From positions 702,860 through 766,859 of the forward strand of contig JAKQEE010000052.1 of NCBI GenBank assembly GCA_029558635.1: a DNA stretch of 64,000 bases, given 5' to 3'. The notes under the pieces are model-generated. The model had not been told where the DNA came from. It saw only the letters and a program-made list of their open reading frames with translations, and ran no database searches. Positions 36,775-46,477 of this stretch are shown here, one piece after another. Position 1 is the stretch's first letter. Each line of letters starts with the position of its first letter. The translations under genes and the position numbers were made by a program. This DNA is from Pseudomonadota bacterium (GTDB lineage: Bacteria; Pseudomonadota; Alphaproteobacteria; Micavibrionales; Micavibrionaceae).

Positions 36775-37365
36775 TTAGTCCTTCGGACGCCAGCTTTTCA
36801 GGGCGGCAAAAGGGTTCAGCCGCAAAGATCCTTGGGGGGTGGCTTCTTCTTTTTCGTTGCCTTCTAATTTTACAGAATCCGATTTCGGGTAAGGGTTAAT
36901 GGCCAAAGACAGGTATTGAATCACCAATTCGGCCACATCGATCGCCCCTTCGCTCATCGGTTCCGGATCGTCTTTTTCCTCCATAATCGGCAGCTCTTCG
37001 GACTCCATACGGGCTTTTTGCTCGTGCTGGGCCTTGGTGAAGGATGCGGCGCGCTCGTAGTCGGCGTACCAGGCGGCAAAATCGTCTTCAATGTGGGATT
37101 CGACAGGTTGAAGCGTCACCACGCATTCCTGAACCACGTCGGCGGACAAGTGTCCGTCAACTTCAAGGATATGGCCGCTGTTCTGCGGCACGAGGTGCAG
37201 TTTGGCTTCCAGACGGTCCAAGGACTTTACGCCCAGACGTTTGGCAATGGCTTCGCACTCATTTTCGTTGGCGGCCAATTTGACCCATTGCCCGCCTTCG
37301 GGAACGGAGTCGGCCCGAACACTATGGGACCATTCTTTATTGCTATGCAGCTTGCTTGTAGTCAT
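36775..37365 (-). CDS. yceD: DUF177 (YceD) family protein
   Basis: A 196-residue cytoplasmic protein of the YceD/DUF177 family, linked in bacteria and plants to 23S rRNA accumulation and usually encoded just upstream of rpmF. The conserved part is VVQECVVTLQPVESHIEDDF in the middle and DVAELVIQYLSLAINPYPKS near the end. The start at 37365 (MTTSKLHS) fits; codons further upstream overlap the chaperone gene and have no family sequence. It overlaps the end of the CBP3-like gene by 23 bases. Confidence 0.92.
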   Translation of the reverse strand: MTTSKLHSNKEWSHSVRADSVPEGGQWVKLAANENECEAIAKRLGVKSLDRLEAKLHLVPQNSGHILEVDGHLSADVVQECVVTLQPVESHIEDDFAAWYADYERAASFTKAQHEQKARMESEELPIMEEKDDPEPMSEGAIDVAELVIQYLSLAINPYPKSDSVKLEGNEKEEATPQGSLRLNPFAALKSWRPKD

Positions 37366-37927
37366 TTCTTTCCTGTGATGTCGATGTTGGGACGGGAGAA
37401 AAATACACTCTTCCCATCCAGAAATCCGAGAGCCCCTGTTTATCCAGCTTATCTGCGCAACCCTGCACATAGTCTGCCATAACATCCAGCTGGGCGGCGT
37501 GCGGCTCGGCAACTTTGCCGTACATATTGCGGATCAGGGCATGTTTGATTTCGCCGCTTCCCGATTTCAAAGCCTCGTCATAGGCAAAGGTCCTGCCTTT
37601 AAATGATTCCATCATTTTTTTGACGCGGCGAGGAACTGCCAGATCGCCTACTCCCATTTCGCGCAAGGACCAATCGAGGTTGCGAAACATGACATCAAAC
37701 AGAGTCTGAGCCAGCACGCGCCCTTCCTTGCCCATATCGGGTTTGCACAGGCGGTTAACCACCAGTCCTACATGAAGTGTCAAAATTTCAAACCGGCCTT
37801 CGACCGTATCGGGAACCATGCCGTCCTTGTAAAACCATTTCTGTCTGGATGCGTCCATAATCAGGTCATAAAGGTTGCGCGCCGTTTCCAGCGTCGTCCG
37901 TCTTTTTGATTGCAGAAAACCGAACAT
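37343..37927 (-). CDS. Ubiquinol-cytochrome c chaperone family protein (CBP3-like)
   Basis: A 194-residue soluble protein of the ubiquinol_cyt_C_chap (CBP3) family. In mitochondria CBP3 assists assembly of the cytochrome bc1 complex; in alphaproteobacteria the gene lies in front of yceD and opposite bamE, as here. Visible signatures: LYDLIMDASRQKWFY, GRFEILTLHVGLVVNRL and FRNLDWSLREMGVGD. The start at 37927 (MFGFLQS) has a strong GGGGAGAAG ribosome-binding site. Its role in the bacterium is inferred from the family. Confidence 0.9.
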   Translation of the reverse strand: MFGFLQSKRRTTLETARNLYDLIMDASRQKWFYKDGMVPDTVEGRFEILTLHVGLVVNRLCKPDMGKEGRVLAQTLFDVMFRNLDWSLREMGVGDLAVPRRVKKMMESFKGRTFAYDEALKSGSGEIKHALIRNMYGKVAEPHAAQLDVMADYVQGCADKLDKQGLSDFWMGRVYFSPVPTSTSQERNDYKQAA

Positions 37928-38089
37928 TTTCTTCTCCCCGAATATTCTCTTTTTGCGTGAATGGCCCGACCATACCAATTTCCGCGCCTTACGGGAAGAA
38001 AATTCGACATTTCTTGTAATTTTCTTTCTTGCGGGGACATCCTCACTCCCCCTTGCCTTTTCATCGGTTTCACACTACGACTCATAGGT

Positions 38090-38569
38090 ATGAAAACACA
38101 CGCTTTTTCCGTTCTTTCCCTGTTGATCCTGATTGCCGGATTGTCGGCCTGCACGCCGCAAGTCGCCACGCGCGGCAATCTGCTTGAAGATTACCAAATG
38201 AAGGAAATCCTGCCCGGCATCGATGGCAAGGATGAGGTCATGCGCAAAATCGGGTCGCCGACCACAGTGGCTCCGTTTGATGACAATGTCTGGTACTACA
38301 TGGGCCAGCGCACGGAGAAAAAAGGAATCCTCGATCCCAAAATCACGCAAGAGCGGATTGTGGTTGTGTCCTTTGACGCCACAGACGGTAAAGTCGACAA
38401 TGTTGTTGAACGCAAGGACGGGCGCGAGGATGTTCCCATTGTCCAGCGCAAGACCCCGACGTCAGGCAACGAATTTACCTTTATCCAGCAGATGCTCGGT
38501 AATGTCGGCAAATTCAACAAGGCTCCTGAGTCTGCCGCGCGTACTGCCGGCGGCGATATGGGCCGTTAA
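38090..38569 (+). CDS. bamE: Outer-membrane assembly lipoprotein BamE (SmpA/OmlA)
   Basis: A 159-residue lipoprotein with lipobox LSAC (Cys22 by position). The BamE fold is recognised by MRKIGSPTTVAPFDDNVWYY and ERIVVVSFDATDGKVD. It is a member of the BAM complex that inserts outer-membrane beta-barrel proteins. The C-terminal 30 residues are a polar, probably disordered tail. It diverges from the CBP3-like gene across about 160 bases, a classic alphaproteobacterial arrangement. It converges with the RNA methyltransferase, ten bases apart. Confidence 0.93.
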   Translation: MKTHAFSVLSLLILIAGLSACTPQVATRGNLLEDYQMKEILPGIDGKDEVMRKIGSPTTVAPFDDNVWYYMGQRTEKKGILDPKITQERIVVVSFDATDGKVDNVVERKDGREDVPIVQRKTPTSGNEFTFIQQMLGNVGKFNKAPESAARTAGGDMGR

Positions 38570-38579
38570 TAGCAGCCAG

Positions 38580-39710
38580 TTATTCTTTTTCAAACACACC
38601 GACGATTTCGGAATGGGTTGACCACGTGAACTGGTCGACCATTTGAGCCGTTTTGAATTTGTATCCGCCCGCTGTCAGGATTTTGGCGTCACGGGCAAAG
38701 GTTGCGGGATTGCACGATACACCGATAATTAACGGCACAGAAGATTTGGAGAGTTTCTGGCATTGTTCTTTAGCCCCTGCCCTTGGCGGGTCAAATACAA
38801 CAGCGCTGTAGTCGCGCAGTTCGCGAGTGCTCACCGGTTCCTTGAACAGGTCGCGCCATTCGGCGGAGAAACGGGCGTTGCCTTTGGCAGCCTCAGCCAG
38901 CGTTTCAGCCATCTGACGCTCTCCCTCGACTGCGTGGACGGAATATCGTTCCAATATATGTCCTGCAAAAGTTCCGCATCCGGAAAACAGGTCGGCTATT
39001 TTATCTTTTTTGCCCAGCTTGCGGGACGAGAGCGCCGACATCACAGCGCCAACCAGTGCGGCCTCTCCCTCTTTCGAGGGTTGAAGGAATGCGCCTGCGG
39101 GCACTTCGACATTCAATGCTCCACTGGTTTTTTTGAGGGCCACCATGCGCACTTGGGTAACGGGCACAGCGAAGGTGTCTTTCCTGAAACTCACGCGTGC
39201 AAAATCGCAAGCTTCGGCGAGGCGGGCGATTTGTCCGGTTTGTCTGGCTCCGGTTTCGTCTAGTCCTGTAATCACGCAATCAAGCAGATCATTGTCCGCT
39301 TCCTGAACCATCACATCGAGCGAGGTTCCTTTGTGCACCAGACCTTCCATTGCGGTCGGCAAAATCCCGATCAGTTTTTCAAGGCGGGGAGAGAGGATCT
39401 CGCATGACGAGATTTCAACGATCTCATGCGAGTGATATTTGTTGAATCCCAGCGTAATTTTTTCCGTATCGCGCTTGACGGTGAAGGTGGCGCGGCGCCG
39501 TGTCCCCTTGCTCACAAAAACCGCGGGCAGCCATTCTTTCGGGGCGAGGCCGTTTGAGGCGATCAGGTCGCGGACTTGCCCTTCTTTCCATGCACGGTAT
39601 TTTTCTTCCGTGATGTGTTGAAGCTGGCATGAGCCGCACTCTTCAAAATGCGGGCAAGGTGGCGCGGTCAAATCCGAGTTGGGAAAATCAGTTTCAGGGA
39701 GGCGAGTCAT
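38580..39710 (-). CDS. RNA m5U methyltransferase (RlmD/TrmA-type)
   Basis: A 376-residue class I SAM-dependent uridine-C5 methyltransferase. An N-terminal Fe-S cluster is suggested by Cys19, Cys25, Cys28 and a fourth Cys near 103. The SAM motif DLFSGCGTFAGHIL, the FDPPRAG motif and the catalytic Cys in SCNPATFARD are present. It has no N-terminal TRAM domain. Members methylate 23S rRNA U1939 or U747, or tRNA U54; the sequence does not decide which. It begins one base after the cysE stop, so it is the last gene of cysK-cysE-methyltransferase. Confidence 0.9.
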   Translation of the reverse strand: MTRLPETDFPNSDLTAPPCPHFEECGSCQLQHITEEKYRAWKEGQVRDLIASNGLAPKEWLPAVFVSKGTRRRATFTVKRDTEKITLGFNKYHSHEIVEISSCEILSPRLEKLIGILPTAMEGLVHKGTSLDVMVQEADNDLLDCVITGLDETGARQTGQIARLAEACDFARVSFRKDTFAVPVTQVRMVALKKTSGALNVEVPAGAFLQPSKEGEAALVGAVMSALSSRKLGKKDKIADLFSGCGTFAGHILERYSVHAVEGERQMAETLAEAAKGNARFSAEWRDLFKEPVSTRELRDYSAVVFDPPRAGAKEQCQKLSKSSVPLIIGVSCNPATFARDAKILTAGGYKFKTAQMVDQFTWSTHSEIVGVFEKE

Positions 39711-40343
39711 TTATTTCTTTTCTTCCAATTCTTTTTTTACCTGATCGAATTCAGCACGGAGTTTTCCGATTTCCACCATTGCCGAGTCTTGTAGCACTTC
39801 TTCCGGCAGACCGTATGCGCCTTTTTTCGTTTCTTTGCATTCGATGATGCGCGCGGGGTTGCCGACTGCGGTGGCACCATCCGGCACATCGAAGGTCACA
39901 ACGGCATTCGCGCCAATCTTTGCCCCTGCGCCGATACGGACATTGCCCAGAACTTGTGCGCCCGCGCCAATAACCGCATTGTCAGCAACAGTCGGATGGC
40001 GTTTACTGCCGACTCCTTTGCCGCCTTTGCCGCCCAGTGTGACGCCGTGATAGATCAGAACATTATCTCCGATGACCGATGTCTCGCCGATCACGACACC
40101 CATGCCGTGGTCGATAAACAGGTTTCCTCCGATCTTTACGCCCGGATGAATTTCGATTCCTGTAAAAAAACGTCCAAGGTGGGAGATAAACCGCGCCAGC
40201 GAACGAAGATTGTTCTTCCACATAAAATTGGCGAGCTTGTGGAACCCCAGAACATGAAATCCGGGGTAAGAGAAGAGTACCTCGAATGTCGTCGGGTTGG
40301 CCGGATCGCGGTCCCGTATGGATTGAATCAAGCTGTTACTCAT
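39711..40343 (-). CDS. cysE: Serine O-acetyltransferase
   Basis: A 210-residue hexapeptide-repeat acetyltransferase that makes O-acetylserine for cysteine synthesis. The left-handed beta-helix is recognised by [36 protein letters not shown] and [10 protein letters not shown]. It is the short (EpsC/CysE bacterial) form without the full N-terminal helical domain. A predicted coiled-coil end ([19 protein letters not shown]) closes the chain. It follows cysK by three bases, so the two steps of the pathway are coupled. Confidence 0.96.
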   Translation of the reverse strand: MSNSLIQSIRDRDPANPTTFEVLFSYPGFHVLGFHKLANFMWKNNLRSLARFISHLGRFFTGIEIHPGVKIGGNLFIDHGMGVVIGETSVIGDNVLIYHGVTLGGKGGKGVGSKRHPTVADNAVIGAGAQVLGNVRIGAGAKIGANAVVTFDVPDGATAVGNPARIIECKETKKGAYGLPEEVLQDSAMVEIGKLRAEFDQVKKELEEKK

Positions 40344-40346
40344 TTT

Positions 40347-41309
40347 TTATTGCCCCAGCCCTTCGAAGAGTTGGGTGGATAAATACCGTTCGGCAAAGGA
40401 CGGCACAATCACCACGATAGTTTTTCCGGCATTGTCGGGGCGCGCCGCCAATTGCATTCCCGCCCAGATCGCCGCGCCGGATGAAATCCCAACGGGAATG
40501 CCTTCGGCTCTGGCTACATAACGGGCCGTGGCGAAGGCATCGTCGTTCGTCACTTTGATGATACCGTCGATCATGTTTCTGTCGAGAATGGAAGGAATGA
40601 ACCCTGCCCCGATCCCCTGGATTTTATGGGGCGCAGGCGCACCGCCGGACAATACGGGGCTATCCAACGGTTCGACGGCAATGGCCTGAACGGACGGTTT
40701 GCGTTCCTTCAAAACCTGTGCAACACCTGTGATTGTCCCTCCTGTGCCGACACCTGCCACCAGAATATCAACCGCGCCGTCTGTATCATTCCAGATTTCC
40801 TCGGCGGTTGTCCGGCGGTGGATTTCGGGATTGGCGGGGTTGTCGAATTGTCCGGGCATAAAGCCATCGGGCATTTCGAATAACAATTCTTCCGCTTTGG
40901 CGATAGCCCCGCTCATTCCCAGTTCTTTGGGCGTGAGAACAAGTTCCGCGCCCAACAGCGCCAGCATTTTGCGCCGTTCTACCGACATACTTTCGGGCAT
41001 GGTCAGGATCAGGCGGTATCCTTTCGCGGCAGCGACCATGGCCAATCCGATTCCGGTGTTTCCCGACGTCGGTTCGATCAGGACGGAATTGGACGGCGAA
41101 ATTTTGCCGTTTCTTTCGGCGTCCTCGATCATCGCCAGTCCGATGCGGTCCTTGACCGAAGAGAGCGGGTTAAAAAATTCGAGTTTGAGGAGCAAGTCCG
41201 CGGCCAGACCTTTTTGCCTCACGATGCGGGGCACACGGACCAGCGGCGTCGCGCCAATCGTATCGAGAATGGACTCGTAGATTTTTCCTCTGAATTCCGG
41301 CGTGGTCAT
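40347..41309 (-). CDS. cysK: Cysteine synthase A
   Basis: A 320-residue PLP-dependent O-acetylserine sulfhydrylase. Lys53 binds PLP ([11 protein letters not shown]), the substrate loop is TSGNTGIG near 83-90, and the phosphate loop is [10 protein letters not shown]. The C-terminus [17 protein letters not shown] is typical. The pair with cysE suggests a complete two-step cysteine pathway in one unit. It starts 120 bases away from the hppA stop, beyond the hppA terminator. Confidence 0.97.
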   Translation of the reverse strand: MTTPEFRGKIYESILDTIGATPLVRVPRIVRQKGLAADLLLKLEFFNPLSSVKDRIGLAMIEDAERNGKISPSNSVLIEPTSGNTGIGLAMVAAAKGYRLILTMPESMSVERRKMLALLGAELVLTPKELGMSGAIAKAEELLFEMPDGFMPGQFDNPANPEIHRRTTAEEIWNDTDGAVDILVAGVGTGGTITGVAQVLKERKPSVQAIAVEPLDSPVLSGGAPAPHKIQGIGAGFIPSILDRNMIDGIIKVTNDDAFATARYVARAEGIPVGISSGAAIWAGMQLAARPDNAGKTIVVIVPSFAERYLSTQLFEGLGQ

Positions 41310-41377
41310 GATTGATCCTCCCTTGAAAGCTTGACCGTATCACGCTCCCGCATCCGTTAAAAGGAAAGCTTTATGAC

Positions 41378-41412
41378 GAAAAACCCCGCCGGATAAGCCG
41401 AACGGGGTTTTT
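41378..41412 (-). terminator. Rho-independent terminator of hppA
   Basis: CAAAAACCCCG (minus) pairs with CGGGGTTTTT: stem at 41379-41386 and 41403-41412. It is nearly symmetrical and may act in both directions. Confidence 0.85.
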
Positions 41413-41429
41413 GCGAATGATTTCAGTAC

Positions 41430-43535
41430 TTATTTTGCCATGGACTGGGCCACAACCGCCACCAGAATGATCGCCACAATGTTGGCAATCTTGATGAGCG
41501 GGTTAACGGCGGGGCCGGCGGTGTCCTTGTACGGGTCGCCAACCGTGTCGCCTGTCACAGCGGCTTTGTGGGCTTCCGAGCCTTTGCCGCCATGGTTACC
41601 TTCCTCGATGTATTTCTTGGCATTATCCCATGCGCCGCCACCGGCGGTCATGGAGATCGCCACGAAGAGACCGGTGACAATCGTTCCCATCAGCAGAGCA
41701 CCCAAAGACTGGAACGCTTCGGCCAATCCCGCCAGTTTATAAACAACGGCAAAGAGGACAATCGGAGCACCAACCGGAAGAAGTGATGGAACCACCATTT
41801 CGCGGATTGCAGCCTTGGTCAAAAGGTCAACCGCCGTACCGTATTCGGGTTTGGCTTTGCCTTCCATGATGCCTGGGATGTCGCGGAACTGGCGACGAAC
41901 TTCGATCACGACCGCGCTGGCTGCGCGACCTACTGCGGTCATCGACAACGCGCCGAACAGGTACGGGAGCAACCCTCCAACAAAGAGACCGATCACCACA
42001 TACGGATTCTGGAGCGAGAATGTCAGCTCGCCAACATCCGGCATGTAGTGTTTGATTTCTTCGGTGAAGGCCGCAAACAGAACCAGGGATGCCAGACCGG
42101 CAGAGCCGATGGCGTACCCTTTGGTTACGGCTTTCGTGGTGTTACCCACAGCGTCCAATTCGTCGGTCGTCACACGAACATTATCCGGCAGACCAGCCAT
42201 CTCGGCAATCCCGCCCGCGTTGTCGGTTACAGGACCGAACGCGTCGAGAGCAACCACCATACCGGCGAGAGAAAGCATCGTTGTAGCGGCAATCGCGATC
42301 CCATAGAGACCGGCGAAGGCGAAAGCCACATAGATCCCGATACAGATCACCAGAACAGGAAGTGCGGTTGCTTCAAGCGAAACAGCCAAGCCCTGAATAA
42401 TGTTCGTGCCATGTCCGGTTTCCGAGGCCTTCGCAATTTCACGCACGGGGCGGAAAGATGTCGAGGTATAAAACTCGGTAATCCAGATGATCAGAGCGGT
42501 GACACCCAAACCGGTTGCGCCGCAGATGATCAGGTCTTTGCCTGTAATCATTCCACCGCCTTGCAGTTCCAGACCTTTGTCCATCCCGATTTGTTTCGAG
42601 ATAAAAACCAGAAGCAACAGTGCCGAGAACACTGCCGAAGCAATAAAGCCGCGGTACAGCGCGCCCATTACGGTTTTGGTCGATTTGGTGAAGCGGACAA
42701 AGAACGTGCCAGCAATCGAGCCAACGATGCACAAAGCGCCAATGATTAGAGGGATCATGATCCCCGCCATGGTACTTGCTCCGTCGACAAAAACGCTTGC
42801 TGCAATCAGCATCGCAGCCACGGTCGTCACGGCATAGGTTTCGAACAAGTCGGCCGCCATACCCGCGCAGTCGCCCACGTTGTCGCCGACGTTATCGGCA
42901 ATCACGGCAGGGTTGCGCGGATCGTCTTCGGGGATACCGGCTTCGACTTTACCAACCAGGTCAGCACCAACGTCGGCGCCCTTGGTAAAAATCCCGCCGC
43001 CCAGACGCGCGAAGATCGAAATCAGCGAGGCACCGAAGCCCAAGCCGACAAGACCTTCAAGTGCATGGCGCACCGGTACACCTCGATATTCCAGAAGATA
43101 CCATGTGTAAAAGCCGACGCCCATCAAACCGAGGCCAACCACCAGCATGCCGGTGATGGCTCCTGCCTTGAACGAGACATCAAGCGCCTGTTCGCGGCCT
43201 TCGGTTGCGGCCTGCGCCACGCGGACGTTGGCACGAACCGAGACGTTCATCCCGATAAAGCCGGCGAGACCCGAGAGAACGGCTCCGATGATAAAGCCAA
43301 CAGCAACGTGTGTGCCGAGCAGCATCCACAAAGCCAGAGCCACAAAAATCCCGACCGTACCAATGGTTTTGTACTGTCTGGTTAGATAAGCAGACGCCCC
43401 TTCCTGAATGGCAGCGGCGATAGACTGCATTTTTTCGTTTCCGGCGGATTTTGACATCACTCGGCGGTATGCTACTTGACCGTAGATCAATGCCAATACC
43501 GCGCAGGACGCGATCATTAGATAGACTTGAGCCAT
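41430..43535 (-). CDS. hppA: Membrane H+-translocating pyrophosphatase, K+-independent type
   Basis: A 701-residue integral membrane protein with about 16 helices that couples pyrophosphate hydrolysis to proton export. The PPi-binding motif [20 protein letters not shown] is near residue 180, followed by [19 protein letters not shown]. The K+-dependence motif reads [10 protein letters not shown] with Lys at about 468, the residue that marks K+-independent enzymes (K+-dependent enzymes have Ala). The family is common in Rhodospirillales. It may help energise the cell under low energy. Confidence 0.97.
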   Translation of the reverse strand: MAQVYLMIASCAVLALIYGQVAYRRVMSKSAGNEKMQSIAAAIQEGASAYLTRQYKTIGTVGIFVALALWMLLGTHVAVGFIIGAVLSGLAGFIGMNVSVRANVRVAQAATEGREQALDVSFKAGAITGMLVVGLGLMGVGFYTWYLLEYRGVPVRHALEGLVGLGFGASLISIFARLGGGIFTKGADVGADLVGKVEAGIPEDDPRNPAVIADNVGDNVGDCAGMAADLFETYAVTTVAAMLIAASVFVDGASTMAGIMIPLIIGALCIVGSIAGTFFVRFTKSTKTVMGALYRGFIASAVFSALLLLVFISKQIGMDKGLELQGGGMITGKDLIICGATGLGVTALIIWITEFYTSTSFRPVREIAKASETGHGTNIIQGLAVSLEATALPVLVICIGIYVAFAFAGLYGIAIAATTMLSLAGMVVALDAFGPVTDNAGGIAEMAGLPDNVRVTTDELDAVGNTTKAVTKGYAIGSAGLASLVLFAAFTEEIKHYMPDVGELTFSLQNPYVVIGLFVGGLLPYLFGALSMTAVGRAASAVVIEVRRQFRDIPGIMEGKAKPEYGTAVDLLTKAAIREMVVPSLLPVGAPIVLFAVVYKLAGLAEAFQSLGALLMGTIVTGLFVAISMTAGGGAWDNAKKYIEEGNHGGKGSEAHKAAVTGDTVGDPYKDTAGPAVNPLIKIANIVAIILVAVVAQSMAK

Positions 43536-43686
43536 AATGGATGCTCTCCTTAACGTATTGGGTTTGGATTTCGCTTTCCCTATAATTTGTTGCGGCGCAA
43601 GAAATTATAGGGAAATCAGTGCATTACACTACGACTCGTTCCACTCGCCCGCAAGGGGGGGATGGAGGAATTACGCACAGGAAAAG

Positions 43687-43709
43687 AAAAAACCCGCCGG
43701 GTGGCGGGC
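43687..43709 (-). terminator. Terminator of the FliL-like gene
   Basis: CCCGCC (43693-43698) pairs with GGCGGG (43703-43708); the minus strand then runs into TTTTTTC. It follows the stop of the FliL-like gene by about 50 bases. Confidence 0.8.
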
Positions 43710-43760
43710 TGTTAGTTTAGGGCTCACTACTAAAACGAAACTCTGAAACCTTGGGATTCC

Positions 43761-44252
43761 TTAAATCGGCCTTTGCTGGACGGCCTGAATCAGGACACTG
43801 CGGACCTTATCCTCACCCACAACTTTGGCGGTTATCTTGTTCAAACGGTCCTTGACACGATTGACTTCAATCACACCATCCGCATTGGCTGCATTTTTAC
43901 GGCTCAGCGCCCCATACATGTCCTGAATGTAAGCATCTTTCAGGCGCGGCGCGAATTTCTCGATTTCCTTGGCTACTTCGGCATCCACCGCCTCAAGCGT
44001 AATGGATATATTTATAATCTGGACAACGCCCTTCTCGCCTACAACCGGCAGGGTCAACGGGTCCATCTTGACGAAAGCCACCTTCGCGTCAGATTCGGCT
44101 TTTTCCTTATCCAACGCCTCTTTTTTGGCCTGTTCGGACAAATCACCCGGAGAAACCGACGCCTCGGCCGATTTTCCGAAGAACATATAGGCCGCGCCAC
44201 CTACTCCACCCACGAGCAGCAGCGCCACCAGAATGAGAATGATTTTTTTCAT
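43761..44252 (-). CDS. FliL-like membrane protein
   Basis: A 163-residue protein with one N-terminal transmembrane helix (ILILVALLLVGGVGGAAYMFF) and a charged linker. The periplasmic domain (FVKMDPLTLPVVGEKGVVQ, IINISITLEAVDAEVAKEI, PRLKDAYIQDMYG) matches the FliL fold. FliL sits at the flagellar motor and modulates torque with MotA/MotB. Here it is alone, without fliM or other basal-body genes. A motor role is plausible because motA and motB lie 9 kb away, but a FliL-like paralogue of other function is possible. Confidence 0.75.
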   Translation of the reverse strand: MKKIILILVALLLVGGVGGAAYMFFGKSAEASVSPGDLSEQAKKEALDKEKAESDAKVAFVKMDPLTLPVVGEKGVVQIINISITLEAVDAEVAKEIEKFAPRLKDAYIQDMYGALSRKNAANADGVIEVNRVKDRLNKITAKVVGEDKVRSVLIQAVQQRPI

Positions 44253-44389
44253 AGAAACCCTTATCCCGTTTTATCGTTCTTATGTATACAGTGTAGCACT
44301 GCAACAATTAAGGACAGGTAAGAATTAGGTAAAATTTGAAATGATTTATTTTATCTATAAATATCAATTAGTTAGAATGGAGGTTTGAT

Positions 44390-44839
44390 CTAATTTGAAC
44401 GCAACTCTTTCGCAACCGCATCAAGAATTCCGTTCACAAGTTTCGGCTCGTTTCCGCTGAAAAATCCGGAGGTAATATCCAGATAATCGGAAATGATGAT
44501 TGGCTTGTCGATCTCGGTATGGGCCAGCAGCTCAAATGTGCCGCAGAGCAATATGGAAGTCAGGAGTGGCTCGACATCTCCCGATTGTTGAACACGGGGG
44601 GAAATGATTTGCTGGAGGTCCCCCCACCGTTCCGTCACACCGGACAGCAAGCTTCCGAACATCTGGGGGTCGGCTTCGACCATTTGTTCGTCATCGACAT
44701 TCATGCCGCGACGGAAGCTCATATACTCGTCATATAAAGATGACGGCGAAATCTTGTTCTGGACGGCCTGGTAAACTGCCTGTACAGCCAGCAGACGCGC
44801 GGCTGTTTTTCTGGCTTTCAATGATCCACCTTTGCTCAT
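44390..44839 (-). CDS. nusB: Transcription antitermination factor NusB
   Basis: A 149-residue helical RNA-binding protein that helps transcription of rRNA operons with NusE (S10). It has KARKTAARLLAVQAVYQAVQNK at the start and the closing GNEPKLVNGILDAVAKELR. The start at 44839 (MSKGGS) lies four bases after the ribH stop; longer in-frame versions overlap ribH and have no family sequence. Confidence 0.95.
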   Translation of the reverse strand: MSKGGSLKARKTAARLLAVQAVYQAVQNKISPSSLYDEYMSFRRGMNVDDEQMVEADPQMFGSLLSGVTERWGDLQQIISPRVQQSGDVEPLLTSILLCGTFELLAHTEIDKPIIISDYLDITSGFFSGNEPKLVNGILDAVAKELRSN

Positions 44840-44843
44840 ATCC

Positions 44844-45338
44844 CTACTCCGCCAATCCGAAAGATTGTTTAAGTTTAAGCATGGTAAGCGCCGCCATCGC
44901 CGCGCCACCACCTTTGTTCTGGCCCGCTTTGTCGGCACGTTCCAATGCCTGCGCGACATTTTCGACGGTCAAAATGCCGTTGCCCAAAGCCAGATCGTAC
45001 TTCATCGACATTTTCATGACGCCGCGGTTGCTCTCTTCGGAGACAATTTCATAGTGCGTTGTTCCACCGCGGATGACGCAACCCAGAACGATATAAGCAT
45101 CGAACGGTTTGTCGTTTTTACGCTGGGAGGCAAATTTCAAGGCAACGGGGATTTCAAGGGCGCCCGGAACGGTTCGGATTTCCCACGTTGCACCTGCTTT
45201 TTCGAGGATTTCGGTTGCGCCGACAATCAGATGGTCATTGATGTCATTATAAAAACGCGCCTCAAGAATCAGCACATGCGGAGCTTTGGCAAATTGGGGG
45301 ATATTTTCCCCGTGCGTGGACTGACCGATCTGAACCAT
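44844..45338 (-). CDS. ribH: 6,7-dimethyl-8-ribityllumazine synthase
   Basis: A 164-residue enzyme catalysing the next-to-last step of riboflavin synthesis, condensing the ribityl-pyrimidine with dihydroxybutanone phosphate. It has RFYNDINDHLIVGATE, TVPGALEIP and CVIRGGTTHYEIV as the active-site signatures. The start at 45338 (MVQIGQ) is preceded by AAGGG. It is coupled with ribBX and nusB in one transcript. Confidence 0.96.
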   Translation of the reverse strand: MVQIGQSTHGENIPQFAKAPHVLILEARFYNDINDHLIVGATEILEKAGATWEIRTVPGALEIPVALKFASQRKNDKPFDAYIVLGCVIRGGTTHYEIVSEESNRGVMKMSMKYDLALGNGILTVENVAQALERADKAGQNKGGGAAMAALTMLKLKQSFGLAE

Positions 45339-45402
45339 TTTACAATAACCCTTTTGTTTCGGGGTGTTTCTTACGCCAAACGGCACAGCAGGTCAAGAAA
45401 GA

Positions 45403-46476
45403 TCAACCTTGCAGACATTCAAAGCCCGAAATTTTCAGATTATACGCGTCCAGCCCCGTTACAGTGGTCGGGTGATTGGTGAGGACAATCATATCGCGCA
45501 CACCCAGATCATAGATCATTTGCGATCCGATCCCGTATTCGGGTGGGCGTTTCTGGTCATGGGCGAATTGTTTGTTATGATCACGGATCAGGATCAGAAC
45601 GCCCCTGCCCTTTGCGGTGATTTTTTTCATGGCTTGATCCAGAGAATTATCTTCTGCCGAGAGCAAATCCTGAACCGTGTTTTCAACGTGGACGCGGACC
45701 GAAACCGGTTCGCCGTTTTTTATATCACCTAGAACCAGCGCCATATGTTCTGTCCCGTCAATCATATTGCGGTAGGTGTGGAGTTTAAATCCTTCTCCCC
45801 ACTTCGAATTGAAATCGGTTACAGCAATTTGTTCGATGATTTTTTCGGTTTTGCGGCGAAAGGCAATCAAGTCTTCAATTGTTCCTATTTTCAGCCCGTG
45901 GGATTTGGCAAAAGGCATCAAGTCCGGCAGACGCGCCATTGTGCCATCATCCTTCATAACTTCGCAAATCACGCCTGCGGCCCTTAGACCGGCAAGGCGC
46001 GAGACATCGACAGCAGCCTCGGTATGTCCTGCGCGGACCAGCACCCCACCTTCGCGGGCGCGAAGTGGAAAGACGTGACCGGGCGTTACAATATCTTCGG
46101 CGTGAGAGTCAGAGGCAATCGCAACCTGAATAGTGCGGGCGCGGTCGGCTGCGGAAATTCCGGTTGTCACACCTTCGCGTGCCTCGATTGATACCGTGAA
46201 AGCTGTTTGCATCCGCGCTTGCTGTTGCCCCATCAGCGGCAGATTGAGATGGTCGATCATCGGACCTTCCATCGCCAGACAAATCAGGCCGCGACCTTCC
46301 TTGGCCATAAACGCAATCGCTTCGGGCGTTGCCATTTGCGCGGGAATAATCAAGTCGCCTTCATTCTCGCGGTTTTCGTCGTCCACCAGAATGAACATCC
46401 GGCCATTGCGGGCTTCCTCGATAATTTCTTCGGCACTGGAGAGACCGGATTCCATTTTAGGGACGACGTTGAGCAT
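45403..46476 (-). CDS. ribB: DHBP synthase fused to a degenerate GTP cyclohydrolase II domain (RibBX type)
   Basis: A 357-residue two-domain protein. The N-terminal RibB domain (residues 10-210) is complete: DDENRENEGDLIIPAQ, DRARTIQVAIASD and GGVLVRAGHTEAAVD. It makes dihydroxybutanone phosphate. The C-terminal half aligns with GTP cyclohydrolase II but lacks the Cys-x10-Cys-x-Cys zinc site; that region reads HVENTVQDLLSAEDNSL. YGIGSQMIYDLG is kept. This is the RibBX form known in alphaproteobacteria, so the GTP cyclohydrolase must be a separate gene elsewhere. Confidence 0.92.
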   Translation of the reverse strand: MLNVVPKMESGLSSAEEIIEEARNGRMFILVDDENRENEGDLIIPAQMATPEAIAFMAKEGRGLICLAMEGPMIDHLNLPLMGQQQARMQTAFTVSIEAREGVTTGISAADRARTIQVAIASDSHAEDIVTPGHVFPLRAREGGVLVRAGHTEAAVDVSRLAGLRAAGVICEVMKDDGTMARLPDLMPFAKSHGLKIGTIEDLIAFRRKTEKIIEQIAVTDFNSKWGEGFKLHTYRNMIDGTEHMALVLGDIKNGEPVSVRVHVENTVQDLLSAEDNSLDQAMKKITAKGRGVLILIRDHNKQFAHDQKRPPEYGIGSQMIYDLGVRDMIVLTNHPTTVTGLDAYNLKISGFECLQG

Positions 46477-46477
46477 C

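Noticed and set aside
37961-38089. Extended start for bamE
   Set aside because: The upstream codons do not fit a lipoprotein signal peptide; the ATG at 38090 gives a normal signal and lipobox.
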